Shown here: piece by piece, positions 47,384 to 56,700 of the stretch | Numbering within the stretch: the first letter of the stretch is position 1 | How the letters are laid out: every line of letters begins with the position of its first letter | Origin: Alphaproteobacteria bacterium | GTDB taxonomy: Bacteria > Pseudomonadota > Alphaproteobacteria > MPNO01 > UBA2964 | Assembly (NCBI GenBank): GCA_009377375.1 | Contig: WHUE01000011.1 | Coordinates: 1-64,000, forward strand | Length of the DNA stretch: 64,000 nucleotides | Direction of reading: 5' to 3' | Translations under genes and position numbers: made by a program | The notes under the pieces: model-generated | Databases searched by the model: none | What the model was told of the DNA's origin: nothing | The model's input: the letters and a program-made list of their open reading frames with translations, nothing else

Positions 47384-48421
47384 ATGAAGACGCTCTGCAA
47401 GCTGATACTGCCTGCGTTCATCGTTGCCGCCCCGGCGGCGTCGGCCGATCCGGTCGCCGATTTCTACAGGGACCAGACGGTGACGATCCTGGTCAGCGCC
47501 GATGCGGGCGGCGGGTTTGACATCTACGCGCGCGCATTGCAGCCCTACCTTTCCAGCCACCTGCCGGGCAAGCCGACCGTCATCGTCAAGAACATGCCAG
47601 GGGCGGGCGGCATCGTGGCGATGAACCATCTCTACAACGCCGCGCCGAAGGACGGGACGGTCGTCGGCATCGTCCACAACACCGTCCCGTTCAGCCCGCT
47701 GCTGAAGAAGCGCAACACCAGGTTCGATGCGCGGGCGTTCCACTGGGTGGCCAGCCTGGACCGGTTGCCCTACCTGTGCGTTTCCTGGCACGGCTCGAAG
47801 GTGAAGACCTTCGACGACGTGCTGAAGCACGAGCTCGTGGTCGGCAGCACCGGGGCCGGCTCCGGGATGACCACCTTCCCGCTGCTGCTCAACCGGATGT
47901 TCGGCGCGAAGTTCAAGGTCGTCTCCGGCTACAAGGGCGGCAACAACATCTATCTCGCGATGGAGCGGGGCGAGGTCGAGGGACGATGCTCGCTGACCTA
48001 TCCGACGCTGGCCAAGGTGCACCCCGAATGGCTGGCCCAGAAGAAGATCAACATCTTCGCGGTGCTGTCCACCGAGCGCGATCCCGACTGGCCGCAGGCG
48101 CTGAAGGAGGCGAGCTTCGTCTACGACAGGGCGAAGACCGACGAGCAGAAGGCGATCTTCGACCTTGCCTTCGCGGGGGCGGAGATGGACCGCCCGATGC
48201 CGATGCCGCCGGGCACGCCCGCCGAGCGGGTCCGGGCGGTCGCCGGGGCCATCGCCGCGGCGGCGAAGGATCCGGCCATGCTGGCGGACTTCGAAAAGCG
48301 GGGGCTGGACCTCAAATACACGCCGGGCGAGAAAGTCGCCGCGCTGATCGCCCGGATCTACGCGACGCCGCCGGAAATCGTCGACAAGGCGATCGACATG
48401 ATGAAGGCGCCGAAGAGGTAG
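47384..48421 (+). CDS. Bug/TctC-family periplasmic solute receptor (second)
   Basis: A 345-residue receptor with signal peptide (AFIVAAPAASA), then DFYRDQTVTILVSADAGGGF, VIVKNMPGAGGIVAMNHLYN and VSGYKGGNNIYLAMERGEVE. Same subfamily as the receptor at 43647 but well diverged from it. GGGAGGA precedes the ATG. Again there is no membrane partner nearby. Confidence 0.92.
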   Translation: MKTLCKLILPAFIVAAPAASADPVADFYRDQTVTILVSADAGGGFDIYARALQPYLSSHLPGKPTVIVKNMPGAGGIVAMNHLYNAAPKDGTVVGIVHNTVPFSPLLKKRNTRFDARAFHWVASLDRLPYLCVSWHGSKVKTFDDVLKHELVVGSTGAGSGMTTFPLLLNRMFGAKFKVVSGYKGGNNIYLAMERGEVEGRCSLTYPTLAKVHPEWLAQKKINIFAVLSTERDPDWPQALKEASFVYDRAKTDEQKAIFDLAFAGAEMDRPMPMPPGTPAERVRAVAGAIAAAAKDPAMLADFEKRGLDLKYTPGEKVAALIARIYATPPEIVDKAIDMMKAPKR

Positions 48422-48427
48422 CCGCTT

Positions 48428-50023
48428 CTACGCCCGTCCCATCGGCAGCGGCGAACGGTCCACCAGCGCGACGCGCATCCGCGCCATGCGCTCGAACAGC
48501 TCGCCGCGCGCCTTCGCGCAGGCTGGGTCGTCGAAGCGGTTGTCCATCTCGTGCGGATCGTCGGCCAGGTTATACAGCTCGCCCCAAGCGACCCCGTCGT
48601 AGACCGAGAGCCGCCAGTCGCGCGTGACCAGCGTGTGCAGCCGCGGCGAATGGTCGAAGCCGAGCTCCGGGCGCTGGGAATCGTCCTCTATGATGACGGC
48701 TGCGTCCCCGTCTTCCGCCCCTTCGGTCTGCGCCATCAGGCTGCGGCCCTGCATGCCCCAGTAGGGCTCCAGCCCGGCGCGGTCGAGGATGGTGGCGGCG
48801 ATGTCCACCGTGCCGGAGAGCGTGGCGTTCGCGCCCGGCTTCGCCCGGTCCGGCGTGTCGGCCCAGATGAAGGGTACCCGCGTGGTGCCCTGGTAGTGGA
48901 TCGGGCCCTTCAGCATGATGCCGTGATCGCCCATGAAGTCGCCGTGATCGGCGGTGAACACGACGACGGTGTTCTCCGCCATGCCGTTCTGTTCCAGGCG
49001 GGCGAGGATGCGGCCGACGCCGTCGTCGATCATCCCGATCATGCCGCAGGTCAGCGCCATGGATTCGCGCAACTCGCGCTCGTCCACCGCGTAGGGCGTC
49101 TGGCTGGTCAGCACGGCGGAGCCGTCGGCGCGGCGTTCGCGCAGCCATTCCACGGTCGGCGGCACCGGGCGGTTGCGCTCGGCGAACGAGGCCGGCACCG
49201 GCATGTCCGCCGGGTCGTACATATTCCAGTACCTGCCGGGCGGGGTGAAGGGGTGGTGCGGGTCCGGATAGGCGACCATGGCGAAGAACGGCTTTTCTCC
49301 GCCCTTCATCGCGTCCAGCCAGTCCAGCGTGCGCTCCGTCACCCAGTGGGTGGGGTAGAGCTCCTCCGGCACAGCGGTGCGGATGCCCTGCGGGCAGATG
49401 TAGCCGTGGGGCAGCTGGTTCTTCGGATCGCGCAGCGCGTCGGCGTCCGGCGTCTGCTCGCGCAGCCACTGGTAGTAATGCCCGCCCACCTGGTCGCCAT
49501 GCCCGGTGCAGAGGTCGACATGCTCGTACCCGTAGAAGGGGAGGCGGAGCTTCAGCCTTTCCTCCGCCTGCCAGCGGCTCGGGTGCTCCTGCCCGTAATC
49601 CCAGTCGCCATACGGGTCCTTCCACGCCTCCTCCAGGCCCTCCGGCTGGGCTGCGCGTTCCGGGGCCGGGGGCGGACGTTTCTGCACCGCGGCGTGTTCT
49701 GTCATGTTCTGCAGATGGCTCTTGCCGAGCAGGGCGGTGCGCCAGCCCTGCGCCCGCAGCAGGTCGATGAAGGTGTTGGCGCGCACGCTGAGCGGTATGC
49801 CGTTGCCGCGCACGCCGTGCGCCGACGGCATCCGCCCGGTGACCAGCGTCGCCCGGTTCGGCATGCAGACCGGGTTGGCGACATAGAACCGGTCGAACCG
49901 CCGCCCGCGCGCGGCGATGGAATCGATGTGGGGGGTCTTCAGCACGGGATGCCCGGTGCAGCCGAGATAGTCGCCGCGATGCTGGTCGGTGATGATGAAC
50001 AGGAAATTAGGGCGGTCGGTCAT
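48428..50023 (-). CDS. Type I sulfatase (formylglycine-dependent)
   Basis: A 531-residue sulfatase. DRPNFLFIITDQHRGDYLGC carries the metal Asp ligands. The modification motif is NPVCMPNRATLVTGR (C-M-P-N-R, a CxPxR match), so activity needs a formylglycine-generating enzyme. Further metal site: VVVFTADHGDFMGDHGIM. No signal peptide, so cytoplasmic. ATG 50023 fits the family start. The substrate is not predictable. Confidence 0.93.
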   Translation of the reverse strand: MTDRPNFLFIITDQHRGDYLGCTGHPVLKTPHIDSIAARGRRFDRFYVANPVCMPNRATLVTGRMPSAHGVRGNGIPLSVRANTFIDLLRAQGWRTALLGKSHLQNMTEHAAVQKRPPPAPERAAQPEGLEEAWKDPYGDWDYGQEHPSRWQAEERLKLRLPFYGYEHVDLCTGHGDQVGGHYYQWLREQTPDADALRDPKNQLPHGYICPQGIRTAVPEELYPTHWVTERTLDWLDAMKGGEKPFFAMVAYPDPHHPFTPPGRYWNMYDPADMPVPASFAERNRPVPPTVEWLRERRADGSAVLTSQTPYAVDERELRESMALTCGMIGMIDDGVGRILARLEQNGMAENTVVVFTADHGDFMGDHGIMLKGPIHYQGTTRVPFIWADTPDRAKPGANATLSGTVDIAATILDRAGLEPYWGMQGRSLMAQTEGAEDGDAAVIIEDDSQRPELGFDHSPRLHTLVTRDWRLSVYDGVAWGELYNLADDPHEMDNRFDDPACAKARGELFERMARMRVALVDRSPLPMGRA

Positions 50024-50337
50024 GGCGCGCGGCGTCTCCCTTGGCGTCTCGTCGGCGCGCGAGTATAGGGGCTGCCGCCGCAAAGAAAAACGGCGGCCCG
50101 GATACGCTGGGCCGCCGTTAGGGGGACAGACTGTCCGGGGTTGGCGTCAAACAGCCTGTCCGAAATCCCGGCTCGGGTATGTGGCGGCTCTCCGGTTGAA
50201 CCCCCGGGCCGCCATACCGTTGACCCTTAACCATGCAAGAAGCATGCCAACAGACGACATCGTGATATTTCAACGGGTTGCCGCCCATACCCGCTCTCGC
50301 CGCCGCAAAACTGTAAAATTTTCCGACGGTGGGGTGC
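50024..50337. other. Structured intergenic region between sulfatase and AspDH-like genes
   Basis: 314 bases without a supported gene. It holds the minus-strand terminator (50085-50118), a large imperfect hairpin (50176-50218) and an AT-richer stretch (50255-50335). It could contain the sulfatase promoter or a small RNA; neither is shown. Confidence 0.5.
50085..50118 (-). terminator. Minus-strand rho-independent terminator
   Basis: Perfect 10-bp stem ACGGCGGCCC / GGGCCGCCGT (50090-50099, 50109-50118), 9-base loop, followed on the minus strand by TTTTCTTT. It would end the AspDH-like transcript ahead of the sulfatase. Confidence 0.75.
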
Positions 50338-51156
50338 TTAAAGCACGATGGCGCCGGTGCCCCTGAGGATGGCGTGGACGAGGCTGAGCGCGGTGGTGGC
50401 GGAGGTCTTGGGATTTTCCGGCGCGGGCAGGCCGCGTGTCTCCACCGCCAGCGTGCCGTAGGCGCTTTCGGCCTCGATGCGGCCGATATTGTACGGCGCC
50501 GCCGCGGGGTCGGCGACCAGGCGGATCTGCGTGTCGTCCAGCCCCAGCCCCGCCAGCGCCACGGTGGCGGCGAGATTGGCGTTCTTCGGATAGAGCCGGG
50601 CGGCGTCCCGCGCCGTGCCCTCGAACAGCGTCGTCGGCGCGGCGATGCCGGCGAGGTCGAAGCGGTCCTCGGCGGGCGTTCCCGCCCAGGCGGCGGGCGG
50701 CTTGGTAGAGGTATAGCGCACGCTCTTCAGCCCACCGACGCGATGCGCCATCAGCCCGTCGATCCCTGCGGCGGCGCCGGCCGGCAGATGCAGCCGCGCC
50801 CCGGTGCGCTCCGCCGTCGCGGTCAGGCGGCCGCGCAGGGCGTCGTCCACGAGCGCGCCGGTGGAGACCGCCATCAGGTCCAGCCCGGCGCCGATCACCG
50901 CCTCGCCGTATTCGGCCAGCGCGCCCTGGCCGGCGCATTCGACGGCGATGTTGGGCGTCAGGCGGATGAAGGCGTCGATATCCGCGACCACCGAGACGTC
51001 CTCGCGGCCCAGCGCGGCGCGGGTTTCTTCCTCGCGGCCGGGACGAACCAGCACCCCGGCGAGCCGGATGCGGTTGCCGGTGTCCAGCTCGGCCAGCTTC
51101 GCGGTGACGATGCGGGCGATGGCGCCGTACCCGATCAGGGCGATGCGTTTATGCAT
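50338..51156 (-). CDS. Aspartate dehydrogenase-like (NadX family) protein
   Basis: A 272-residue NAD(P)-binding protein: RIALIGYGAIARIV (Rossmann), VECAGQGALAEYGEAVIGAG, LHLPAGAAAGIDGLMAHRVG and TLFEGTARDAARLYPKNANL are AspDH family marks. Where the family commonly has a His in N-x-H-x-I, this reads NIGRIEAES, which may change chemistry. ATG 51156 matches the Rossmann start. Confidence 0.85.
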   Translation of the reverse strand: MHKRIALIGYGAIARIVTAKLAELDTGNRIRLAGVLVRPGREEETRAALGREDVSVVADIDAFIRLTPNIAVECAGQGALAEYGEAVIGAGLDLMAVSTGALVDDALRGRLTATAERTGARLHLPAGAAAGIDGLMAHRVGGLKSVRYTSTKPPAAWAGTPAEDRFDLAGIAAPTTLFEGTARDAARLYPKNANLAATVALAGLGLDDTQIRLVADPAAAPYNIGRIEAESAYGTLAVETRGLPAPENPKTSATTALSLVHAILRGTGAIVL

Positions 51157-51308
51157 GGGTCTTGCGGTCCTCGTTGCGCGCGGCGGCGGATGGTAGCGCA
51201 GCCGCTCCGGGCGGGCTACCCGCCGCGCCCGCGAACGCGTTACACTGCGCCGCAGATTCAACCGGGCCGCGTTCGCGGCGCATAATATCTCCAGCGGATC
51301 GGGTGCGG

Positions 51309-52541
51309 ATGGCGGGGCAGGACGACAGCGACAGGGTGCCGCTGCGCATCCAGGCGCCCGTCTACGGCGTCGCGACCTTCACCAACAGCGCGCCCGACGT
51401 GGTGCTGGTGGTGGTGCCGCTCTGGGTGCTGACGTTGGACCCGTCGCCGCTGATGATCGGCATCGTGCTGGGCGTGCGGCACATGGGCCCGGTGCTGTTC
51501 TCGATCCATGGCGGCGCGCTGATGGACCGGCTGGGCACGCGCAACGTGCTGGTCGCTCTGGCGATCCTTTCCATCGCGGTGCCGCTGGCCTTTCCGCTGA
51601 GCCCGTGGATCGTGGCGATGATCGCCCTCCAGTTCCTCGGCGGGCTGGCCGACACGCTCGGCTGGGTGGGCGCGCAGACGCTGAGCGGCCAGCTCCTCTA
51701 CGGCAACCCGCTCTATACCGGCCGGCTGGCCTTCTGCACCCGGATCGGCACCTTCGCAGGGCCGCCGGCGGCGGGAGCGGCCTGGGACGTCTTCGGGCCC
51801 TGGGGGGCGTTCGCGGTGCTGGCGCTCTGGGGGACGGGGACGCTGGTGTCCACGCTGGCCCTGCCGCGCGGCGCGCTGCCGGCGCCGGGCGAGGTGGGTG
51901 GGCGCTTCTCCGCCGGCGCGCTGATGCCGCGGCTGGACGACTACATCGCCGCCATCAAGCTGTTCGCCATCCCCGTGATGGCGCTGGTGATGGCGATCAC
52001 CGCGCTGCGCCAGTTCGGGGCGGGGATGCAGAGCTCGTTCTACGTCGTCTACCTGGAAGGGATCGGCGTTTCCGGCACGGCGATCGGGCTGCTGATCTCG
52101 ATCAACGGCATCGCCGGGGCGGCGGTCTCGCTCGGCACCGGGCGGCTGGCCCGCGCGTTCCACGAGTTCCGGCTGCTGATCGTCATGGTGGCGGCCTCGC
52201 TCGTCGCCATCGGGGTGACGCCGCTGCTGACGACGATGGCGCCTCTGGCCACGGCGTCGGCGATCCGCGGCGCCGCGCTGGCGATCAGCGTGGTGCTGAT
52301 CGTCTCGCTGATCGCCCGCTCGGTCGGGCCGGCGAACCAGGGAAAGGGGATGGGGCTGCGTGTCACCTGCAACCAGATCCTCAGCACGCTGGCGCCCATC
52401 GTGATGGGGGCGGTGACTGAGTTCGCCGGGATCGAGGCCGCGTTCTACGTCGTCTCCGTCGCCGCGCTGGCGCTGCTGGGCGCGCTCGCCTTCGTATCGC
52501 GGCGCATGACTCCGCCGCCGCTGCTGTCGCGGCAGCGCTAG
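51309..52541 (+). CDS. Major facilitator superfamily transporter
   Basis: A 410-residue inner-membrane protein with about 12 hydrophobic segments. The loop 2-3 region GGALMDRLGTRNVLVALAIL is the MFS motif A variant. Likely a 12-TM exporter; substrate unknown. ATG 51309 was chosen because upstream codons are non-hydrophobic and intergenic. Its stop overlaps the convergent small gene (shared CTAG). Confidence 0.88.
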   Translation: MAGQDDSDRVPLRIQAPVYGVATFTNSAPDVVLVVVPLWVLTLDPSPLMIGIVLGVRHMGPVLFSIHGGALMDRLGTRNVLVALAILSIAVPLAFPLSPWIVAMIALQFLGGLADTLGWVGAQTLSGQLLYGNPLYTGRLAFCTRIGTFAGPPAAGAAWDVFGPWGAFAVLALWGTGTLVSTLALPRGALPAPGEVGGRFSAGALMPRLDDYIAAIKLFAIPVMALVMAITALRQFGAGMQSSFYVVYLEGIGVSGTAIGLLISINGIAGAAVSLGTGRLARAFHEFRLLIVMVAASLVAIGVTPLLTTMAPLATASAIRGAALAISVVLIVSLIARSVGPANQGKGMGLRVTCNQILSTLAPIVMGAVTEFAGIEAAFYVVSVAALALLGALAFVSRRMTPPPLLSRQR

Positions 52542-52807
52542 TCTTCCCCGGCGACCACGCGGCCGAGATGGGTGAGCTTGCACACCATCCAGCCGGGCTT
52601 GAGCGGGTTGTCGAACCACGGCTCGGCCCAGCCATGGGCGATGCAGCTTTTCACGGTGCGGTCGGAGATGCGCCGGCCGTCGGCGTCGAACAGCGGCAGC
52701 TTGCCGCCGGGCTCGTCGAGCCCGCGGCGCAGCCACCGTTTCTGCACATCGGTCGGTTGCGCGAGCGCCGCCCCCCGTGCGACGCTCCGCTTCGCTTGCA
52801 GCGGCAT
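52538..52807 (-). CDS. Conserved small protein of unknown function
   Basis: 89 residues. The core QKRWLRRGLDEPGGKLPLFD, GRRISDRTVKSCIAHGWAEP and GWMVCKLTHLGRVV is compact and looks conserved-type, with helix-turn-strand spacing that recalls a winged helix ending in a K-L-T-x-x-G wing. I do not recognise a characterised family. GGGGGAG just before ATG 52807 supports the start. Confidence 0.65.
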   Translation of the reverse strand: MPLQAKRSVARGAALAQPTDVQKRWLRRGLDEPGGKLPLFDADGRRISDRTVKSCIAHGWAEPWFDNPLKPGWMVCKLTHLGRVVAGED

Positions 52808-52894
52808 TGTCTCCCCCAAGACTTGCCGAAACTGGCTGCAAGCCTAACCTGAGACTGACTCCGCGGCAACAAATACAGTCGGAGCGGCAATGTC

Positions 52895-53209
52895 ATGGAA
52901 CTCTGTCTCGTCTACATGACCGCGTCCTCGACGGAAGAGGCGGCGCGCCTGGCCGAGGCGCTGGTCGGCGAAAACCTCGCCGCCTGCGTCAACGTGATCG
53001 ACGGCATGACCTCCTGGTACCGCTGGGAGGGGGCGGTGCAGAACGGACGCGAGGTGGTGGTGCTAGCCAAGACGCGGGCCGCGCTGGTGGATGCGCTGAC
53101 TGCCCGGGTCAAGGCGCTGCACAGCTACTCCGTGCCCTGCGTCGTCGCCCTGCCCATCGCCGGCGGCAACCCGGATTTCCTGCGCTGGATCGGGGAAGAA
53201 ACAAAATAA
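52895..53209 (+). CDS. cutA: Divalent-cation tolerance protein CutA
   Basis: A 104-residue trimeric CutA1 protein: VYMTASSTEEAARLAEALVG, ENLAACVNVIDGMTSWYRWE and HSYSVPCVVALPIAGGNPDF. Normal length. Proposed role in copper/divalent-ion tolerance; the mechanism is unsettled in the family. Confidence 0.95.
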   Translation: MELCLVYMTASSTEEAARLAEALVGENLAACVNVIDGMTSWYRWEGAVQNGREVVVLAKTRAALVDALTARVKALHSYSVPCVVALPIAGGNPDFLRWIGEETK

Positions 53210-53295
53210 GATCAGTGAGTTGAGAAAGAAACCTGATTTTGTTCTTCAGGATGAAAGTGACGTGACGGTTGCGGCAGACGGCGGCGGGGTGGAGA

Positions 53296-53646
53296 TCAGC
53301 CGGCGGTGCGCAGCGCCTCCTGCTCCGTCTTGCCGAAGCCGACGAGGCGCGATACGCCGAGGTCGAAGACCGGCCGCTTGATCAGCGCGGGATGCGCGGC
53401 CATCAGCGCCACCGCGCGCTTCTTGTCCAGGTTTTCCTTTTCGTTTTCAGGAAGTTGCCGCCATGTTGTGCCGCGACGGTTCAACAACGTTTCCCACCCC
53501 AGCTCGGCGGCCCAGCCGGCGAGGACGGACTCCGCGAGCTCATCCGCCCGCACGTCGTGAAACCGGTGTGCGATGCCTTCCGCCTCCATCCATTGGCGGG
53601 CCTTGCGGCAGGTGTCGCAGTTCTTCAGACCGTAGACCGTGACCAT
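53296..53646 (-). CDS. ArsC/Spx-family reductase (YffB-like)
   Basis: A 116-residue thioredoxin-fold protein: VTVYGLKNCDTCRKARQWME (CxxC), then ETLLNRRGTTWRQLP and ALIKRPVFDLGVSRLVGF. This is the YffB-type branch of ArsC-like proteins, not a classical arsenate reductase. No arsenic genes are nearby. Confidence 0.92.
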   Translation of the reverse strand: MVTVYGLKNCDTCRKARQWMEAEGIAHRFHDVRADELAESVLAGWAAELGWETLLNRRGTTWRQLPENEKENLDKKRAVALMAAHPALIKRPVFDLGVSRLVGFGKTEQEALRTAG

Positions 53647-53767
53647 GACCCGTTCTCCCGTTTCTTGCCCGTGTTCGCGGCGCGGACCGTTGTAGAAGCC
53701 GGAGGGTGGCCTATGTCAAGATGAAGGATGTCCCAGTCGCCAGTCCGCAACGGCCGAGAGGGCCCCC

Positions 53768-56700
53768 ATGGCTGAACTCGGCCGTGCCGTCGACCGCTTC
53801 TATCATAGCCGCTGGTTCCGGCGTCTCGGCTATGCGGTCATCGCCGGCTGGCTTGTTTTCGGCCTGGTCTGGTTCGGCGGCCCGCCGGCGCTGCGCGCCG
53901 CGCTGGTCTGGGCGCTTGAGCGCGACGGCACCGCGCAGGCGGAAATCGGCGAGGTGGCGGTCGATCTGTATCCGCTGGAACTGACCCTGACCGATGTCGA
54001 GATCGTTCCGACCGCGGGAGGCGAGGGCGTTTCGGCGAGACGGCTGCATGCCGGGCTGGGATTCAAGGCCCTGTTCGACCGGCGGGTGCTGCTGCGCGGC
54101 GTGGAGGTGGCGGGGCTCAGCCTGCCGCTTCGCCGCGGCGAGACGGGGGACTGGTCGGTGGGCGGGTTCGCGTTTCCGGAACCGGCCGCTGAGGACGCGC
54201 AGAACGGGCCGGAGGAGAGCGGCTGGCAGGTCGGCGTCTCGAGATTCGCCCTCACCGACACCCGCCTTCAGGTGACGGACGGGTCCATCGACCAGACCCT
54301 GCATATCGAACGGCTGCATCTGACCCGGCTGTTTTCCTGGGCGCCGGCCTCGGAGGCCACGATGTCGCTGGCCGCGGCGCTGTCCGGGGCGCAGCTGACG
54401 GCGGAGGCCAGTGCGCACCCCTTCGCCGAGACCCGCGACGGGCGCGTGTCGCTGAAGCTCGATGAACTGCCGCTGTCCGGATTCGCGCCGCTGCTGGTCC
54501 CGCACGGCGTAAATTCACTCGGCGGCTCCGCTTCCATCGATATGAGTTTCGGCGTGACGCCTGACGGCAAGGGAGGGCTCAAGGCCGACGCTGACGGCGC
54601 CCTGTCCTTCGACGGCCTCTCGATGACGACGGCGGACGGTCCGGTCGCCGCGGGGTCGCTCCGGTGGACCGGCAAGATAACGGCGACCCGCGGCGCCGAC
54701 GGCGATCTGGGGGAGGCTGGCCTGTCAGGCACGCTTGCTGCTGCCGACGTCTCACTGGTCACGGCGGACGGGCGAATCCGCGCCCGGTCGCTGCGGTGGA
54801 ACGGCACGGCCACGGTGTCGGAGGGCGGGCAGGACACCGCGGTCAAGGCCGACATCAAGGGCACTCTCAGGGCCGAGGGCCTGTCGGTGCCGGGGGCAGA
54901 CGGTCCGGTCGGGGCCGCCTCCCTGCGGTGGGACGGCGCGATCACGGCGACGCAGCACAGCCAGGGCGGGCTGATCGAGGGGGCGGCGGATGGTGCCATC
55001 GGCGCGGGCGGGGTCACCGCCGGGATCGCCGGCGGCGACGTTGCGCTGGAACAGGTGGGTTGGAAGGGCAAGGCCGGGCTCCGACACGATCCAGGGCGGA
55101 CGGACCAGGGCCAGCTGGAGGGCATGCTGGACCTGTCGGGCCTGCGGGTCCGTTCCGGCGACACCGGCGGCTCGGCTGGTAAATTCGTCTGGGACGGGAC
55201 ACTCGGTTTCTCCCAGGACGTGGCGGCGAACGGGATGACGGGCAAGCTGCGCGGCAACGCGGCGCTGAGCGGGCTGTCGCTTCGCACCGGTGCCGACGGC
55301 GTTGCCGTCGCCATCGGGCGCGTCGAGTGGGACGGGCAGGGCGACGCGCAGAAACCGGGCGGCGCCGCGGAGTTTCTGGGCTCGGTGGACGGCGCGCTCA
55401 GCCTCGCGGATGTCGCGGTCGATTCCGCGGACGGCGCGACCCGTTTCGGCGCCGCCGACAGGATGAGGACCTCCGCGCTGTCCCTCTCGCTTCAAAACGC
55501 CGTCTCCCTGCGGGATGTGGTCATGGAGGGGGTGCGGGCGATGCAGTCGCTCGAGAACGGCGCACCGGCCGGACAGCCCTTCGCCAGCCTGCGCCAGGCG
55601 TCGGCGCCGGAGGCGCGCTACGCCCCCGCGGACGGGGTGACGGTCGGCGCGGTCCGTCTGGACGGGGCGGCGGTCACGCTGGTTCACGCGGGAGGCGGAA
55701 ATTTCCCCATTCCGCCGCAGCGCCGAGCAGAGGCTCAGGACTCCGGCGCGGGGAACAGCGAGGCGAAAGAAGACGGCGCCGCCGGGGGCAAAGAGGGCGG
55801 CATGCCCGCGATATCCGTCGCCGGGCTGCAGCTCGGCGGCGAAAGCCAGGTGGCGTTCATCGACCGGAGCACGGAGCCGCCCTGGACGGCGACCGTGACG
55901 CCCGTGACCGCGACAATCGGCAAGGTGGACAGCGCCGCGCCGCAAACGGCGGTGCCGGTAACGCTGTCGCTGGGGCTTCCGGCCGGCGGTACCGCGAAGC
56001 TCGACGGTTCGGTGCGGCTGTTCTCGGATGCGATGACGGGCCGGATAAAGGTGTCGGTGGACCGGCTGGAGCTCCCCGAGGTCTCGCCGATGGCGCGCCG
56101 GCATCTTGGCCTGACCCTGCAGACGGGCCGGCTCGGCGGCACGCTCGATATCGAGGCGCAGGAGGGTGCGCTGTCGGGCTCCGGGAAGCTCGATATCCAG
56201 CGCCTCGCCGTCGAGATCGCGGACCGGGAAAAGGCGCAGCCGCTCGTCGGCCAGCTTCCGCTGCCGCTGAACTCCGCGCTCAACCTGCTGCGCGGGCGGG
56301 AGGGCGAGATCGCCCTCGATATCCCGATCTCGGGCGATGTCACCGATCCGCAATTCGATCTCAGCAACATCATCAACAAGGCCATCGGCACCGCCCTGGC
56401 GCGTACAGCCATGACGACCGTCAAGGTGCTGTTCCCGCTGGGGGGGCTGGCTTCGATGGTGCTGTCGGAATCCGGCAAGGTCCGGTTCGCGCCGATGCCG
56501 TTCGAGGCGGGCTCGGCGGTGCCCGGAGCGGAGGGCGGCAAGTACATAGAGCAGCTCGCCGGACTGCTGGAAAAGCGGCCGGGCGTCACCGTCGCCCTTT
56601 GCGGCAAGGCGGGGCCGGCGGATCGCGATGCGCTGCTGGCCGCCAAGGAACGCCGCGCCGCGGAGGAACGACGGGCCACGCGTCTCGCTCCGCGGGAGGA

